The notes under the pieces: generated by a model | Told to the model about the DNA's origin: nothing | The model's database searches: none | Seen by the model: the letters and a program-made list of their open reading frames with translations, nothing else | NCBI GenBank assembly: GCA_030549495.1 | Contig: JAUIRK010000957.1 | Location: 12,501 to 76,500, forward strand | Length of the DNA stretch: 64,000 bases | From: Nectonema munidae | Lineage: Eukaryota > Nematomorpha > Nectonematoida > Nectonematidae | Direction of reading: 5' to 3' | Program-made: the position numbers and the translations under genes | Shown here: piece by piece, positions 49,641 to 61,900 of the stretch | Position numbering within the stretch: the stretch's first letter is position 1 | Layout of the letters: the number at the start of each line of letters is the position of its first letter

Positions 49641-50302
49641 GCTACATAATTATCATAAGAGAGAAAGGAAACAAAATAAACTAATAAAGCAATCTTCACT
49701 ATTTTAAAATGGAATCGCCTGTTCTCAGAATAATTTCAAAATAATAGGAGGCATAAAGAATAAGAGTTTATTTGATATTTTCAAGTTTTTATAAGCAGCA
49801 AAAGCCAACGTTTAAGTAGCTAACCCTTATAGAGTGATTTGGTAGCACTTGTGTTTTTTACATATTGTAAAGAATCATAGTATACAAAAATGGTAATTTA
49901 ATCACTTTTTATAAAATTATTTAAGTCTAAAAACACAAAATCATTAAAAAATTATTTAAACTAACATAAATCAAAGTATACGAGAAAAGAAAATCATTGC
50001 GTTTTTTTGAATATTTCTGTCTACAAATAAAATTCTGACAGCTGTCATAAATAGATCAAGCACATTTTAAACAACTAAAACATTTTGTTTCGATATTATA
50101 TTTTTATTATAATAATCAACAAATAACTATTCAAAAAATTAAAGTTTTCAAATGTTACAAAATGTAGCAAACGTAGTGGTAAAGATTAAATGACTTTTGT
50201 TGAAAAAAAATTCTTAGCGCGAGTCTAACAATATTCATTGATATAAAATAGTAACGATTGAAAACTATTTTAATTTAACTCTAAATGCAAATTAGACAGA
50301 AG

Positions 50303-50500
50303 CAGTGGTGTAGCCAAAAAAAAAATTGATAGAAGGGGCACATTAAAAACAAAAAACTTGCGCAACATTTTGTATACTTTCTTGATCCTTTCATTGGAGA
50401 AATTTTCAAAAACTGATATCGCATAAGATGCATGCGAGCACCATGCGGTACATAGGAGTGTGGGCACGGCCCCTCATGCCCCAGTCTAGCTACTTCACTA
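50303..50500. mobile_element. 198-bp hAT-type MITE nested in the hAT copy
   Basis: Ends CAGTGGTGTAGCCA and TAGCTACTTCACTA are inverted repeats. The flanks GACAGAAG (50295-50302) and GAGAGAAG (50501-50508) are 8-bp duplications, 7 of 8 matching. The first hAT copy also has CAGTGGTGTAGCCAA at 4590, followed by a deletion, so the insertion predates both copies. Confidence 0.65.
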
Positions 50501-50940
50501 GAGAGAAGAAAGATGAATGAGATAGGAGAGCTTAACAAGAGAAGAAGGCTTGAATGAGTTTGTGTGAATGATTGAGTTTTAGCAGAGAAAGCGGAAGAGA
50601 AAAACAGAGGAGACAGAAAGAGAAATAGAATCACTGTGACAGAAGATGAGAAAATCTAGTGGATCATCAACATGTGTTTGCTCAAAAATACTACAAGGAG
50701 GAGACACAGTGATAAACATTGCTTACTTATTGTGTAAATATTGAAACAATGGATTTATATATAGCTCTCACGCATCGTCTGTAAAATATTTGATAGGAAT
50801 TTCAGAGCAGCTTGGAATGATGTTTAATTGATTCGAAAGTCTGCATTCCTTCTTTTATTCTCTTATCTTACATAATCATGTATTCGAATGATCATTACAT
50901 TCTATAATTATATATCTTACTTATAGAAAATTATTGGGGA

Positions 50941-51649
50941 AGATTTTTCCCAATTATAATCATAATTAAAAGGAAATGAAATTGTAAAGGTAAAATATAA
51001 AAAGTAAAGTTCTGAGATAATTATTTTTACAAAATCCTATTTTTGAACTAGTCATCATAAGGATAAAAAAATAATCATTCAAAATGAAACTATTATTATT
51101 AAGAAAGTTTATTATTGCAAAATTAAAAATGGAAAACAATGGGTAAATAAGTATAAAATGAAGTTGAATGTATTTCAAAGGTCAAATAACCCGCTGACAA
51201 ATAAATATTTGCAAAAAACAATAAATAACAATATAAATAAATGAAAATCCTCAAAAGAGCAATAACGGTTATTAATTATTATTACATTAAAACTTAATAA
51301 TTCCATTAAAATTTCTGTAAAAAGTTAAAAAACTTACAATAAGGATTTTTAAATTCTATGAAAATAGAATATAAAAAACCATTTTAGATTTTATAAAAAC
51401 AAAGAAAAAATAATATTTTTTTGGGAAAAATATATGGTAAGCATAAAATAAAATACATAAAGAGTTTATTAGCACAAAATAATCTCATAAAAAAAAATTT
51501 CACATTTGAGAATATGCTTGTATTTCAAGGGTCAGAAGACCGTAACAGAAATACTAAAAAAAACATTAAAATATTTTTTTTAATTGTTCATAAATGTTAA
51601 ATAAATGTTAAATCAACAATTAAACATAGTTAAAAATGAAATTGATATT
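50941..51649. other. AT-rich strip, probably LINE 3' UTR
   Basis: No ORF. Contains AAAATAAAA-type runs. It lies downstream of the LINE ORF2 end, but the exact 3' end and duplication were not found. Confidence 0.35.
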
Positions 51650-54600
51650 AAAAAAATTTAAATAAAAAAATCAAATTATATTAAATCATCACAAAATTGA
51701 TTCAATCTTGTTTCAATAAATATTCATTCAGGCGTCTTTTCAATGTTGAAAGTGAAATATTCATAATTTGAAAATCTTGCAAATATCCATTCCAGATTTT
51801 AGTTATACGAAACTTCAAACTTGACTGCGTGGATTTCAAGCGATATGATGGTATCTGCAAATTATACATATATCTTGGGGAAAAACGTTGTGAATCGTGA
51901 TTGAATGTGAAAAAATTGCTTATGGCCACAGGCAAATATCCATTAAAAAATTTCCAAGCCACAATACAAAGTTGTTTGATATAAATTTCTTTTATATTGA
52001 GCAAGTTGTTACTTTTAAAAATTGAAAGAGTATGCGCTCGGAATGTCAGATTGGATACCAATCTTATGCATTTTTTTTGAAGAGTATGCAAACTTGAGAG
52101 GTCCACAAAGCCCCAATTGACCAAACTATAGGAAAGATGAGGCAAAACTAGTGATCTATATATATCCAGTTTAATTTTCGATGGAAGTGATCTGAATCGA
52201 TATAAAATACCAATTACAATACTAACTTAAGTGCAAATGTGTTTAATGTGTAGATTCCAATTTAATTTTTCACTCAAGATTAAACCTAAATAATTATGAT
52301 ATACTGATAAATGCAAATTGAGATTTTTCAAGAAGGTAGGCTGAGCATTTTTCTTAGAAAAAAACATATGAACAGTTTTAGAGTTATTAATTCCAAGTTC
52401 ATTCACTGTACACCAACCAAAAACTTTATTGACATTTTCTCTATAAACAGACTCAATTGTTTTATTCTGAGCCAGAGAAACATTTAGGAGAAATGAATAA
52501 GGTATAAGAATAGTCAAATCATCAGCAAAAGCTAAAAACTCTAACGAAGCGTTTGATTGAAATATGTCATTAATATAAATTAAAAAAAGGAAGGGACCCA
52601 AAACAGAACCCTGAGGTACTCCTCTGGATACATGAATCAAATTTGAATAACTATCATTCGCAAACACTGCTTGTTTTCTGAATGACAAATATGATTTAAA
52701 AAATTTCAAAGTTCTTTCATCAAATCCATACTTTTCCAGCTTGAATAAAAGTTTTCCATGTGATATTGAGTCGAACGCATTTGATAAATCTAGGAACAAT
52801 GCTAAAATACCATCTCCAGAATCAAGATATTCATAAATTGATGTCAAGAAAAATGAATGTGCAAACGTAGTAGAAGAATTTTTCCTAAAACCGAACTTCT
52901 TTGAATTGAAGAGATTGTTTTGATCAAAATGATGAATTAATTGCTTGAGAATAATTTTTTCAAAAAGTTTTGAAATTATGCTAATCAAAGAGATTGGACG
53001 ATAATTGTTGATGTCGTGTCTCTCACCTTTTTTTTGTAGACAGGTATGCACTTACTAATTTTGAGACATGATGGAAAGAGTGAATTTTGCATGCACGAAT
53101 TAAAAGCTAAAAATAGTGGATATGCTATTTCATTTTCAATGAGTTTTAGGTGATAAGAAGAAATTCCATAAAAATCTTCACTTTTACTATTTTTCAAATT
53201 TTTAATGGCAATGAGCACTTCCTCCAGAGTGATTTCTTCAAGTCTAAACTTCGAACTTTGAAAAGGAATGTAATTTTTCATTTCAGAAAAAGATGATTGA
53301 GGTACACGGCTAATAAATGAATTATTTATGAAATCACATAGATTTTGTTCATTTATGATTTGAGAATTATCTTTTAGAATTAAAGATGAATCTCCATTCT
53401 TTTTAATAAATTTATTAATATTCTTCCAGACTTCTTTGCTATTTTTGTTTTCAAACAATCGTGCATAGAATTTTTCTTTTAAACTTCTCGTCATCTGCTT
53501 TACTTGTTGACAAAAGTGAGCATGTTGATTTTTTAAATCATAATTTATTTTATATTCAAGGGTTCTTTTAATTTTAAAAAATACTTTATCTCTTTTCTTT
53601 ATTAGAGTCAATAATTCTTCATTTACCCATTCAGCAAATTTCTTTATACTTATTGAAATTTTTTGTTTTTTGTACTTTTTTAGCTTGATTAGCACAATAA
53701 CTTAAACAGTGATTAATTGTGTAAATCATATTTTCTGGATCAGACTCACTTGGAAAATACTAACAAATTGAACGTAATAGATTCTAAAAAAAACTCTTAT
53801 CAAATATGACTCTGGGAGATTTCTGATTTTTATGCAATTGATTTCGAAAGCTATGTTCAATGGTTGTAAAAATTGGAATATGGTCTGAAAAGGATGTTTG
53901 TATATTGTATCCCTTAAATTTTTTCTCACTTGATACAAATATATTATCTATCAATGTAAATGCTTGGTATCTCGTCGGTTTGGTGATTGAATGTACGAAA
54001 TGGTGTTGCATAAGCAAATTCAAAAAAAAGGAAGAATAATTCTTATTATTATATTCGAGGAGGTTAATATTAAAATCACAAAGAATAATTGATCTGTTAT
54101 TATTGTGTTTGTTTTTCATCAAAAAAGTTTGAAAATTTTCAAAAAATTCATCCATATGATCGCTACCAAGAAGAAGCAATCGGTAAATATTGTAAAAATA
54201 TAAAATATTTGAAAAACCAGAAGTTATGCTAATGGAAAAAACTTCATAAAGATTTGACGAAAATTCACTATCCAAAATGTCAACTTTATACTGTTCTTTA
54301 ACGAAAAAGCATAAGCCTCCATGTTGTGAAATTCTCTTCGGTTGAGAAAAAAACATGTAACCAGGTATATTATATGTAATATCATCTAACATCCAAGTTT
54401 CTTGCAAGGCTAAGACATCAATGTAAACATTGTTTCTTTTTAATTGTTTTAACATTAATTCAATATGATTGAATTTTGCTCGAATAGATTGAACATTCAT
54501 TGATAATATGTTAAAATTGAAAAAATCAGAAGATTTATCTTCATTTAATTTTAAAATATCAGATTTATGTAAATGAACATCATAACTTTTATCATAATTA

Positions 54601-54965
54601 TCAAAAAGCAAATCTGTTAAATCGAATGATTCGTCAACCATTAGAAAGTAATATATCCAATTCATTCATTTTTTATCAACAAATTATCGTATATTTTTTT
54701 CTTAAGAGGGCATTCTTTTGAAAATGGGTGATGATCAGCTTGCATTCCTTTATCTTTGCAATTTTTGCAAGTTGTTATTTCTGAAGAACAATTCGTGTAT
54801 TCGTGATCTTTATCTCCACAAAGAGAACAATATTGTGATTTTGATTTACATAAACTTTTAAAGTGTCCTAGTTTAAGACAATTTGAACACCGCTTTACAC
54901 GCTGTAAAGTAGGGATTATTGGATATGATGAAAAAGCATAGTCACAATCGGTTTTCGGCAATGTG
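51650..54965 (-). mobile_element. Jockey/CR1-like LINE, 5'-truncated, with ORF1 end and ORF2
   Basis: ORF1 end (54961-54662) has three zinc knuckles: CSNCLKLGHFKSLC, CSLCGDKDHEYTNC and CKNC...HHPFSKEC. ORF2 starts at 54665 with an APE-type endonuclease (SMNVQSIRAKFNHIE, VLALQETWML, SFSDHIPIF), then the linker ORF 53695-52985, then the reverse transcriptase 53051-52227 (NNYRPISLISIISKLFEKI, LFLDLSNAFDSISHGKL, GVPQGSVLGPFLF, LAFADDLTIL) and a C-terminal ORF 52145-51702. Frames change at least twice and one stop divides the RT from the C-terminus. ORF1 and the 5' UTR are truncated. The good length suggests a fairly recent insertion. Confidence 0.88.
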
Positions 54966-56984
54966 ATATTTATTTTGATTATCTATAAGACTAATGTGTT
55001 TTGTAACATGTATTTTATAATTTGTATTTGTATAATAAATTCTTCTACTACTACATGTTCTTCTTTTTCACAATCGGGAATCGAATTTAGACGCGCTGAT
55101 CGATACCCTTCATTCCTACCACTAGGCAATCTATCGAAAAATAGTATCCTGTTTTAAAAAGTAACTGAAAAGCAAATTTGATGAAGAAAATAAGTTAAAA
55201 GCTGTTTTTATCTACTTGTCTTCATCAGCATGATATAGACTGCTATTTACTTTTCTGATTAAAAATTTATTTGTACCTCCAATTTAAAAAATTTTCTAGA
55301 GATTTATCCTTTTTATACCAAATTCTTTGTTTGGTGTCATTATTTGTTCATTTATCTAGCATTGATAATACTTAGGTATCTGAAGTGATTAGTACATGTT
55401 ATAATATTAAGTTGAAGATAAATAAATTGATATATGTTATTTCATTGCAAACCGAACTAAACCTAGTTTTGGAATATTTGATTTCAAGAGTTTGATGTAT
55501 CCTGCTCTACATATTTCTATGAATAGATATTAGACACATCACTGCACAGAATAAATCCTTCTTAGCCCAAGAAAAGATAGGTTTATAAGGCAAAATTATA
55601 GTTTTTTTTTGTGACAAAATTTTTTTGTAATTATTTAGCGACTAAAGAGATAGATGTAAAAAAATAGTTTTACAACATCTTTAGAAATAGTGGATCTCCA
55701 ATTCTGATATGTATGCATTGGTGTATGTATGAATTAATGTTTTTGTGTCAGGCGTGTAGTAATACAAATAAATACGGAAGATTTTGCTAAGACTAAATTT
55801 AACCCTAGCATAATTCTAATACGATCACTAATACTTATTCTACAGTAATCCTAACACTAAATAAGATTTCAAAATGTTACATAGAAAGCGGTTGTTATAT
55901 TTGATAAGACCTAATATATCAAAATCGGTCTTAGACACTCAATATTTAATGACCCTATCACATCTAAATTTTTGTTCGTTTTCAAATAATGGCATTCTCT
56001 ATCTGATGAGTTATGAAACATTAGTATACTTCACTTTATATTCTAAGTGCTTCAATATATCAACAATAGTATAAAATAGTGTTCTTTTGAATAATTAGAT
56101 AAATATTAATAAATAAGTATACAAAAAAAAACCTTGGTCAATGAACAGTAAAGAGGCATTAAATATGAGACGTACAGAAGTGCTACCATCTGTCATGGTT
56201 TGTTAAGTGATGCTCATCTTATGAGAGAGATAACAGCACAAGTGATAACACATATACATAATAAAAATAATATGAGCTTGTATTGTCAAAAAAGAACTAT
56301 TGACTATGTTTATATGAAAGCACATAAAGTTAAATGTTACACTTCAAAAATTAAGTTTCAATGAAGTATATTTTAATTTTTGTATATAAAATAGGGAAAC
56401 AAAAGATTGATTAAAATTTTTCTTGAAAAAAAATTTATCCATCCCATTATAAAAATATACTAAGTACATCATTGTATATAATAATATCCACCCTCGCTTG
56501 ATGGACAATTTTGTTCTTTGCAAATTTGAAACTTATTTCCTTGAAAATATTTTATCATAAAAACTCTATTCAAAACTAGCATGTAAACGTTTTAATAATG
56601 ATAGAAAATCAAAATAAAATAAACAGTCAAACTGTTTTTGGTATCATTAAAAAGTACAAATTATTAAAATTGAAGAACAGTATAGATGGCGTTAAAATTA
56701 GGTATATTGAAGAAGACATTCAGAGCACAATATTTTAATATCGACATAGTAAACAAACTTTTTACACGTTTTTCTTTTCATCTTGCAAAGGCCTCAGAAA
56801 CTAAAGTTCTTGAGGTTGAAGTCGTGGGTTGTTTGTCTTTACAGAACCCATAAAAGGGCAATAAATTTCTGCTACCTAAAGGTACTTCCTATATCATTGA
56901 TTCCTCAGACAAAATGAATGAGTTTTATGCTGAGAGGATTAAATATACAAAACTTTGAAATTTTTAGAAGCATGCTTTCTTGGT
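54966..56984. other. Intergenic; no gene seen
   Basis: AT-rich. Contains the repeat copy at 55713-55875. The plus-strand ORF at 55874-56074 has no recognisable motif. Confidence 0.45.
55713..55875. repeat. Dispersed repeat, copy 2
   Basis: GTATGTATGAATTAATG, GTGTCAGGCGTGTAGTAATA, CAAATAAATA, TTAACCCTAGCATAATTC and TTCTACAGTAATCCTAACAC parallel the copy at 43690-43860 in the same order. Confidence 0.65.
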
Positions 56985-57900
56985 ATGTAGGCAGTCAAAG
57001 AAGCAAATTTTTGTAAATTATTCTAGTCTCACATTCCCATAATTTTAATTCTTTGAGATAAGGTGGCCTGAAAATAAGAGGAACAAATCTTGTTGGCCAT
57101 AACTGTTGCACATAAAGAAATATCTTGGGACACCAAATGACAAGTTCATAGCTTGTGAAAAATCGATCTGTGTATACTCCACAGCCATTTGGAATGTTAC
57201 TATCTTTTATCAAACGTTTACACACATTCGATGTAGAAAAGTATGAGGGATCCTCTAAACCACTCACATAAACTTCAGGCTTTATACAGTAGATATTTAG
57301 CATCGTTCAAGTCGTAAATCGTCACTCCATAATGGCCGGCTTTCTTAAGATCATATATTTTTATTGGACAACCTCCTTTAAAAGATACTAGTTGCTCATC
57401 TATTGTAAGCGATGAGTGTGGAACCCAATATCTTGAAAAATATCATAGAAGTGGTTATGTAGCTTTCAAATACCGCTTATTTTGTCCATAGCGTCTCTCT
57501 CTCTTTACTTTTGTTAAAACGGAGAAAAACACGGATGAGAGAAAACATATCTCGCCCCAAGCTTGCTCTCAAGAAAAGAACCCTCATTTACACGAACAAT
57601 GCGGATAAATTATTATTACTTGAAATTTGAATCCATTGTGTAAGCTATGATATTTGTATCGAAAAAAAGTTTGAATGGAGTTAGGTCCTTTGGGTCCATA
57701 AGGCCCAAAATTCTATGTTGATTCGTTCTCGTCTTCCTGTATTGCTGAAAGCCGACTCCCAAGAGTATTCAGTTCGATCGGGAGCAACCAGGGCTTGATC
57801 AATAATATTAAAGTCACTCTCAGAGCTGTAAGATGAAGTTTGTGATTTAGTTGCAGAACTTTCTTCTGAGGACTCACGATCGGAAGAGGTTGTAGACATG
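56985..57900 (-). mobile_element. piggyBac-like transposase remnant
   Basis: The N-terminal ORF (57899-57681) starts MSTTSSDRESSEESS and is Ser/Glu-rich as in piggyBac. Next a frame reads TLTIDEQLVSFKGGCPIKIY and KKAGHYGVTIYDL (about 57430-57310). The ORF 57303-56995 has YCIKPEVYVSGLED and GCGVYTDRFFTSYELV, the DDE region. A large piece between the N-terminus and the core is missing and frames differ, so it is inactive. Confidence 0.8.
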
Positions 57901-58565
57901 AGAAGAAAAAATCACGGCAATCGAAAGATTTAGGCAGAAATATATTATTATCAGAGAATACTTTATATGTGAGTTCTTGTGAATGATAAAATTTATAATC
58001 ATAGTTGTTATCCTTCACCATATTCAAACATTGAAACGTTTTCAACTGGTATTCTTGAAAGTGTAGCGCATTTTTAGATGGTATTAAATTTAAACTATTT
58101 TTATTGTGAAAAATAGTTTTCAAAATGTAATTTTTCATTTTGATTTCAAAGGTTTTCTATAGTTTTTATATTTTAGATTTCACTAATTTAAAATAAAAAA
58201 TATGTTAATGAATATTGAACAAAATTGTCCCTAGTCGGTCAACGGTTTTAGTAAAAAAGCGTCCGTCAAGCAAGGACATTTTGAAAGAGCATGTTTCATA
58301 AATTTTTAATTAATAATTGGGACGATCTAATGCGGAGTAAGAAGCTAAAATTAAAGGATATTAATAAATCAATGAACAAGCCAATACGATCAAAAAACAA
58401 TAAGGGCTTATTTTTGTCCTACACATCCCACTGATTTTTTGAGCATAACAAAGAGTATTAGCTCTTATTTATTTTATTCCCTACTTCATCATGGTAACAG
58501 TAATGCTGTTACCTAAATTTAAACTAATTTGTTGTCTAAACTCTCGATTTGTACACATAGCAAGA
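57901..58565. other. Intergenic; probable piggyBac flank
   Basis: The minus-strand ORF 58138-57713 overlaps the piggyBac start in another frame and has no motif of its own. TTAA sites occur, but no paired ends could be fixed. Confidence 0.35.
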
Positions 58566-58571
58566 TTTATT
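58566..58571 (-). promoter_or_regulatory. Candidate RRM1 polyadenylation signal
   Basis: AATAAA on the minus strand, about 98 bp after the RRM1 stop codon. Confidence 0.4.
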
Positions 58572-58668
58572 CAAAAAATAGGATCAATTTAGAAATATGT
58601 TTTAAAAAATAAAATATATATACATGACTTATTTCATTTAAATTCAAATATTTGAGTAATGTATAATT

Positions 58669-58953
58669 TTAGGAACTGCAAAGAAGACACTCGTCTTTAT
58701 TTTGGAGAGAACACATAGCAAGTGCTTCCTTCATATTATTGATATTTTCCTTTTCTGTTCCGTTATTTGTGGAGTCATTAGATATAGACGAGAAAGAGAT
58801 CGCCTCGTTTTGATAACTGAGATCTCCATTCGTTAACATTGCTCCACTTTGCATACATATCGCATCTTGTTGTTTTTTGCTGCGGTCAACGGTGAATTGG
58901 ATGGCATTTGCCGCGGATTTAGTTCGGAGATAATACATTCCTGTTTTCAGGCC
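58669..58953 (-). CDS. RRM1: RRM1 terminal exon
   Basis: [20 protein letters not shown] begins with the Tyr-Tyr pair of the radical pathway. A variable tail follows and the end is ECLLCSS and TAA, whose two Cys re-reduce the active site in the family. The tail is somewhat longer than in vertebrates. Confidence 0.95.
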   Translation of the reverse strand, partial: GLKTGMYYLRTKSAANAIQFTVDRSKKQQDAICMQSGAMLTNGDLSYQNEAISFSSISNDSTNNGTEKENINNMKEALAMCSLQNKDECLLCSS

Positions 58954-61900
58954 CTAAAATATATTTGTTCTCAAAGAAATATACAATACAAAACACTATA
59001 TGTTATACAATCAAAATTCTTTAATCTTGTGTTTTACTGAGATAAATGTTGGTACAAAATGTGTATATTGAACATTCAATTGTTAAATCAGCTAAAACAA
59101 CCTCGAATAAAATGACGTGATTGTAAAATGTACATATATGACAGCACACTGTAAAATAACAGGCATCCGTGTTAAAATTGTATAAGGAAAATTTATTTGA
59201 AAAAGTATCCTTACCTTTTTCCAGGCGAAGAAATGCATACTGGTTAATTTAGCATAGTTGGGCTCGGCAATGTGGATGTTCAGACTTTGACTTTGATCGA
59301 TGTATGCGCCTCTATCGGCCGCCATTTCAATGATGCTCTTTTGTGGAATTTCCCAAACGGTGCGGTACAACTTTTTGAGGTCTTCGGGAATTGAAGGGAT
59401 GTTGGCCACGCTACCACGCGCTTTTATCAACTCGTTCTTCATAGATTCACTCCAAATGTTCAATTCAGTCAAATCTTTCAGAAGATGCGGATTTACAACC
59501 TAACAGAGAAAACCAGAATATATCTTTGTATCAATTAACAAAACATGAAAAAGGAAGATAAAATACTTACGATAAAGAAATTAATTAAAAAAGGGAATTT
59601 TTTACTAAAAAAGTCTGCAATGGTATTTAAAATGGTTTTATTCACCTGCATAGGGTAGAAAAAAATAAATAATTGAATTGCTGATCTTTGCATAATGAGA
59701 TCAAATGTCTCATGTAGGAGGAATATTTTAACGTTTACTTGAAACTCGCCAGACAAAACTCTTCTCGTGTAGATGTTACTTGTGTACGCTTCGATAGCTT
59801 CACAATTTCCGAGGATTTGAGCCGTGGAAGCCGTTGGCATTGGAGCCAGGAGCAAACTGTTTCGCAGGCCAAACTTCGCTATTTTTGCGCGCATCTCAGT
59901 CCAACCGTGTAATTCATCAGTTGTTTCAACGTCCCACATATCAGGTTGCAGAATCTATAAAAGGTTACTTTATGGATTAACTGTTCCTAAAAATGGCCTA
60001 CAAACGTTTAATCACATCAAAAGATTAAATAAACAAGAATGCCTCTATTTAAGTGAAATTAAATAGTTAAGAGTCTACATTGTGCTGAGCAGTTTCGAAC
60101 AAAAATGTCTAGGTGATTAACTATCACCAAACTGATTAAAGCCTCCAGGAGAAATTATTTAGCAAAATAAATAACCAAAAAGTTTACATTAAAAAAAATT
60201 ACAAAAATATCCAAAACTAAATCTCATTATCAGCGGTATATGTATAACAAACTTAATCAAACTGCCTTAATTTGAGAGAATTGTTCTCAACAGAAAAAAT
60301 TATACCATAAAATATACAAAAGAAATAAAAAAATTTAATTCTTGCTAAACAAATTGCGTCCAAGGATGATTATTAATTTTTTGATAAAGCAGATCAATGA
60401 TTGTAAATAAAATCATAATAGTCGTAACTAATCAATATATCTTGATTAATAACTACATCAATTCCTAATCTTAACTAGAAAACTACAAAATTTTGTAATC
60501 AGGTTGAAAGAGAAGAATAGTTAAGACGACTCCCCAAAAAAAGAAAAATTCAATTTTCTTATTCAAAAGGATTCATTTCATCATTATTTTTTTGAAACTA
60601 AAAATTCATTGTACCATTCTCGTTTTTTGGGATAAGTAAAGAAATCTCGCTATCCAAATATTTCCATAATTGCTTATTATATTCCATATAATAGAATTTC
60701 CATAATGCCAGAATATAGGGCGATATGAGTGCTACATAAGTTTCGTTAAAGCTGGCAAAATTCAAACTAGAACAAAACGTTGATTAGTGAACATCAATGA
60801 ACACTGGTGAATGCTCTTTCAAAGCCTCAACTTATTCTATTAAACTAAATGATCACTTCTTTATAATGAATATTTTCTTGATTATATGAAACTTATGTTG
60901 TCTTCATAAAAATGAATCAAGCAAGAAAGCTCTATATCATGGATGTCAAGCCTACGGATCGTAAGTCGAATTCTACTGTATATGTAAGCCTTTACTTCAG
61001 GAGCCGCCAACCTTTTAATGTTCCGTTATTTACATAAATATTTATGCCTGGAGAGAAATAACAAAATTTAGCTAAAAATCATCTAAAAAAGAAATACTGG
61101 GAAGCTATCGTCAAAATAAAATATACGCTTTTTTGGACTTTTCATTATAACAAACGACACGTGGTCTTGTGAACTATCCCATTTTCAGAGCAACGATAAG
61201 TGGAGAAGTATTTGTTCAAAATAGTTCATTTTTACGATTTGGTGATGTAAAATGTGAGGACATAACGGACCCGTGCGATTTTTAGTTGAAAAGTTTTGTA
61301 ATTGCACCTAAATACATGACGATTGACGAGCAATTATTAGTATATCATGAAAGAGTGAAGTCCAGATAAAATATTGAAACGAAAACTGCCAAATTCGTAA
61401 TTAAACTTTCCTTACTTTCTAGTTCTGGTGGAGAATGTGTTTTTAATGCTTTTGCACATATTGGAAAGAATAGTTATACAGTTATCTGAACCCTTTTTAT
61501 TTGAAAGAAGAAATATAACAGCAGACAAATATTTTTCACTCTAGTGGGAAAACTTTTTACTGTAATTCCTAATAAAAATCATCGATCATCTAGTTATTTT
61601 TTCCATCAAGAAAAAACACTTTATGACAAAAAAAACTCGCCTGTTTTTGTCCTTGATACTTTTAGAGAAAAATTTTCAAAAGAAAAAGACATTTCCAAGT
61701 CGGGAAGCGTTTGTTTTTATAACCAGAGAAAAAGTGTGGTATATGTTGTAGATTAAAATTAGTTTTTTTAATTGCAAAAGAAATTGTAGAAGACGGCCAC
61801 TAAGTGTTATCTGGAATCTTATAGATCTGTAATATTATTTTTTGTATACCTGATTCTGACTTTTTTAAAAATGCTGGGTGTCAACAAATAAAAGAATGGT

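Larger units (their letters stand above)
48711..50940. mobile_element. Second copy of the non-autonomous hAT, right end lost
   Basis: The left 240 bp (CAGGGGCGCACATCCTCAAA onward) matches 3022-3255, and 49967-50302 plus 50745-50940 match 4092-4735. The interior at 48947-49966 differs entirely from the first copy and includes a SINE. The right terminal inverted repeat and the expected CTTTGGAT duplication were not found, so this side is truncated. Confidence 0.8.
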
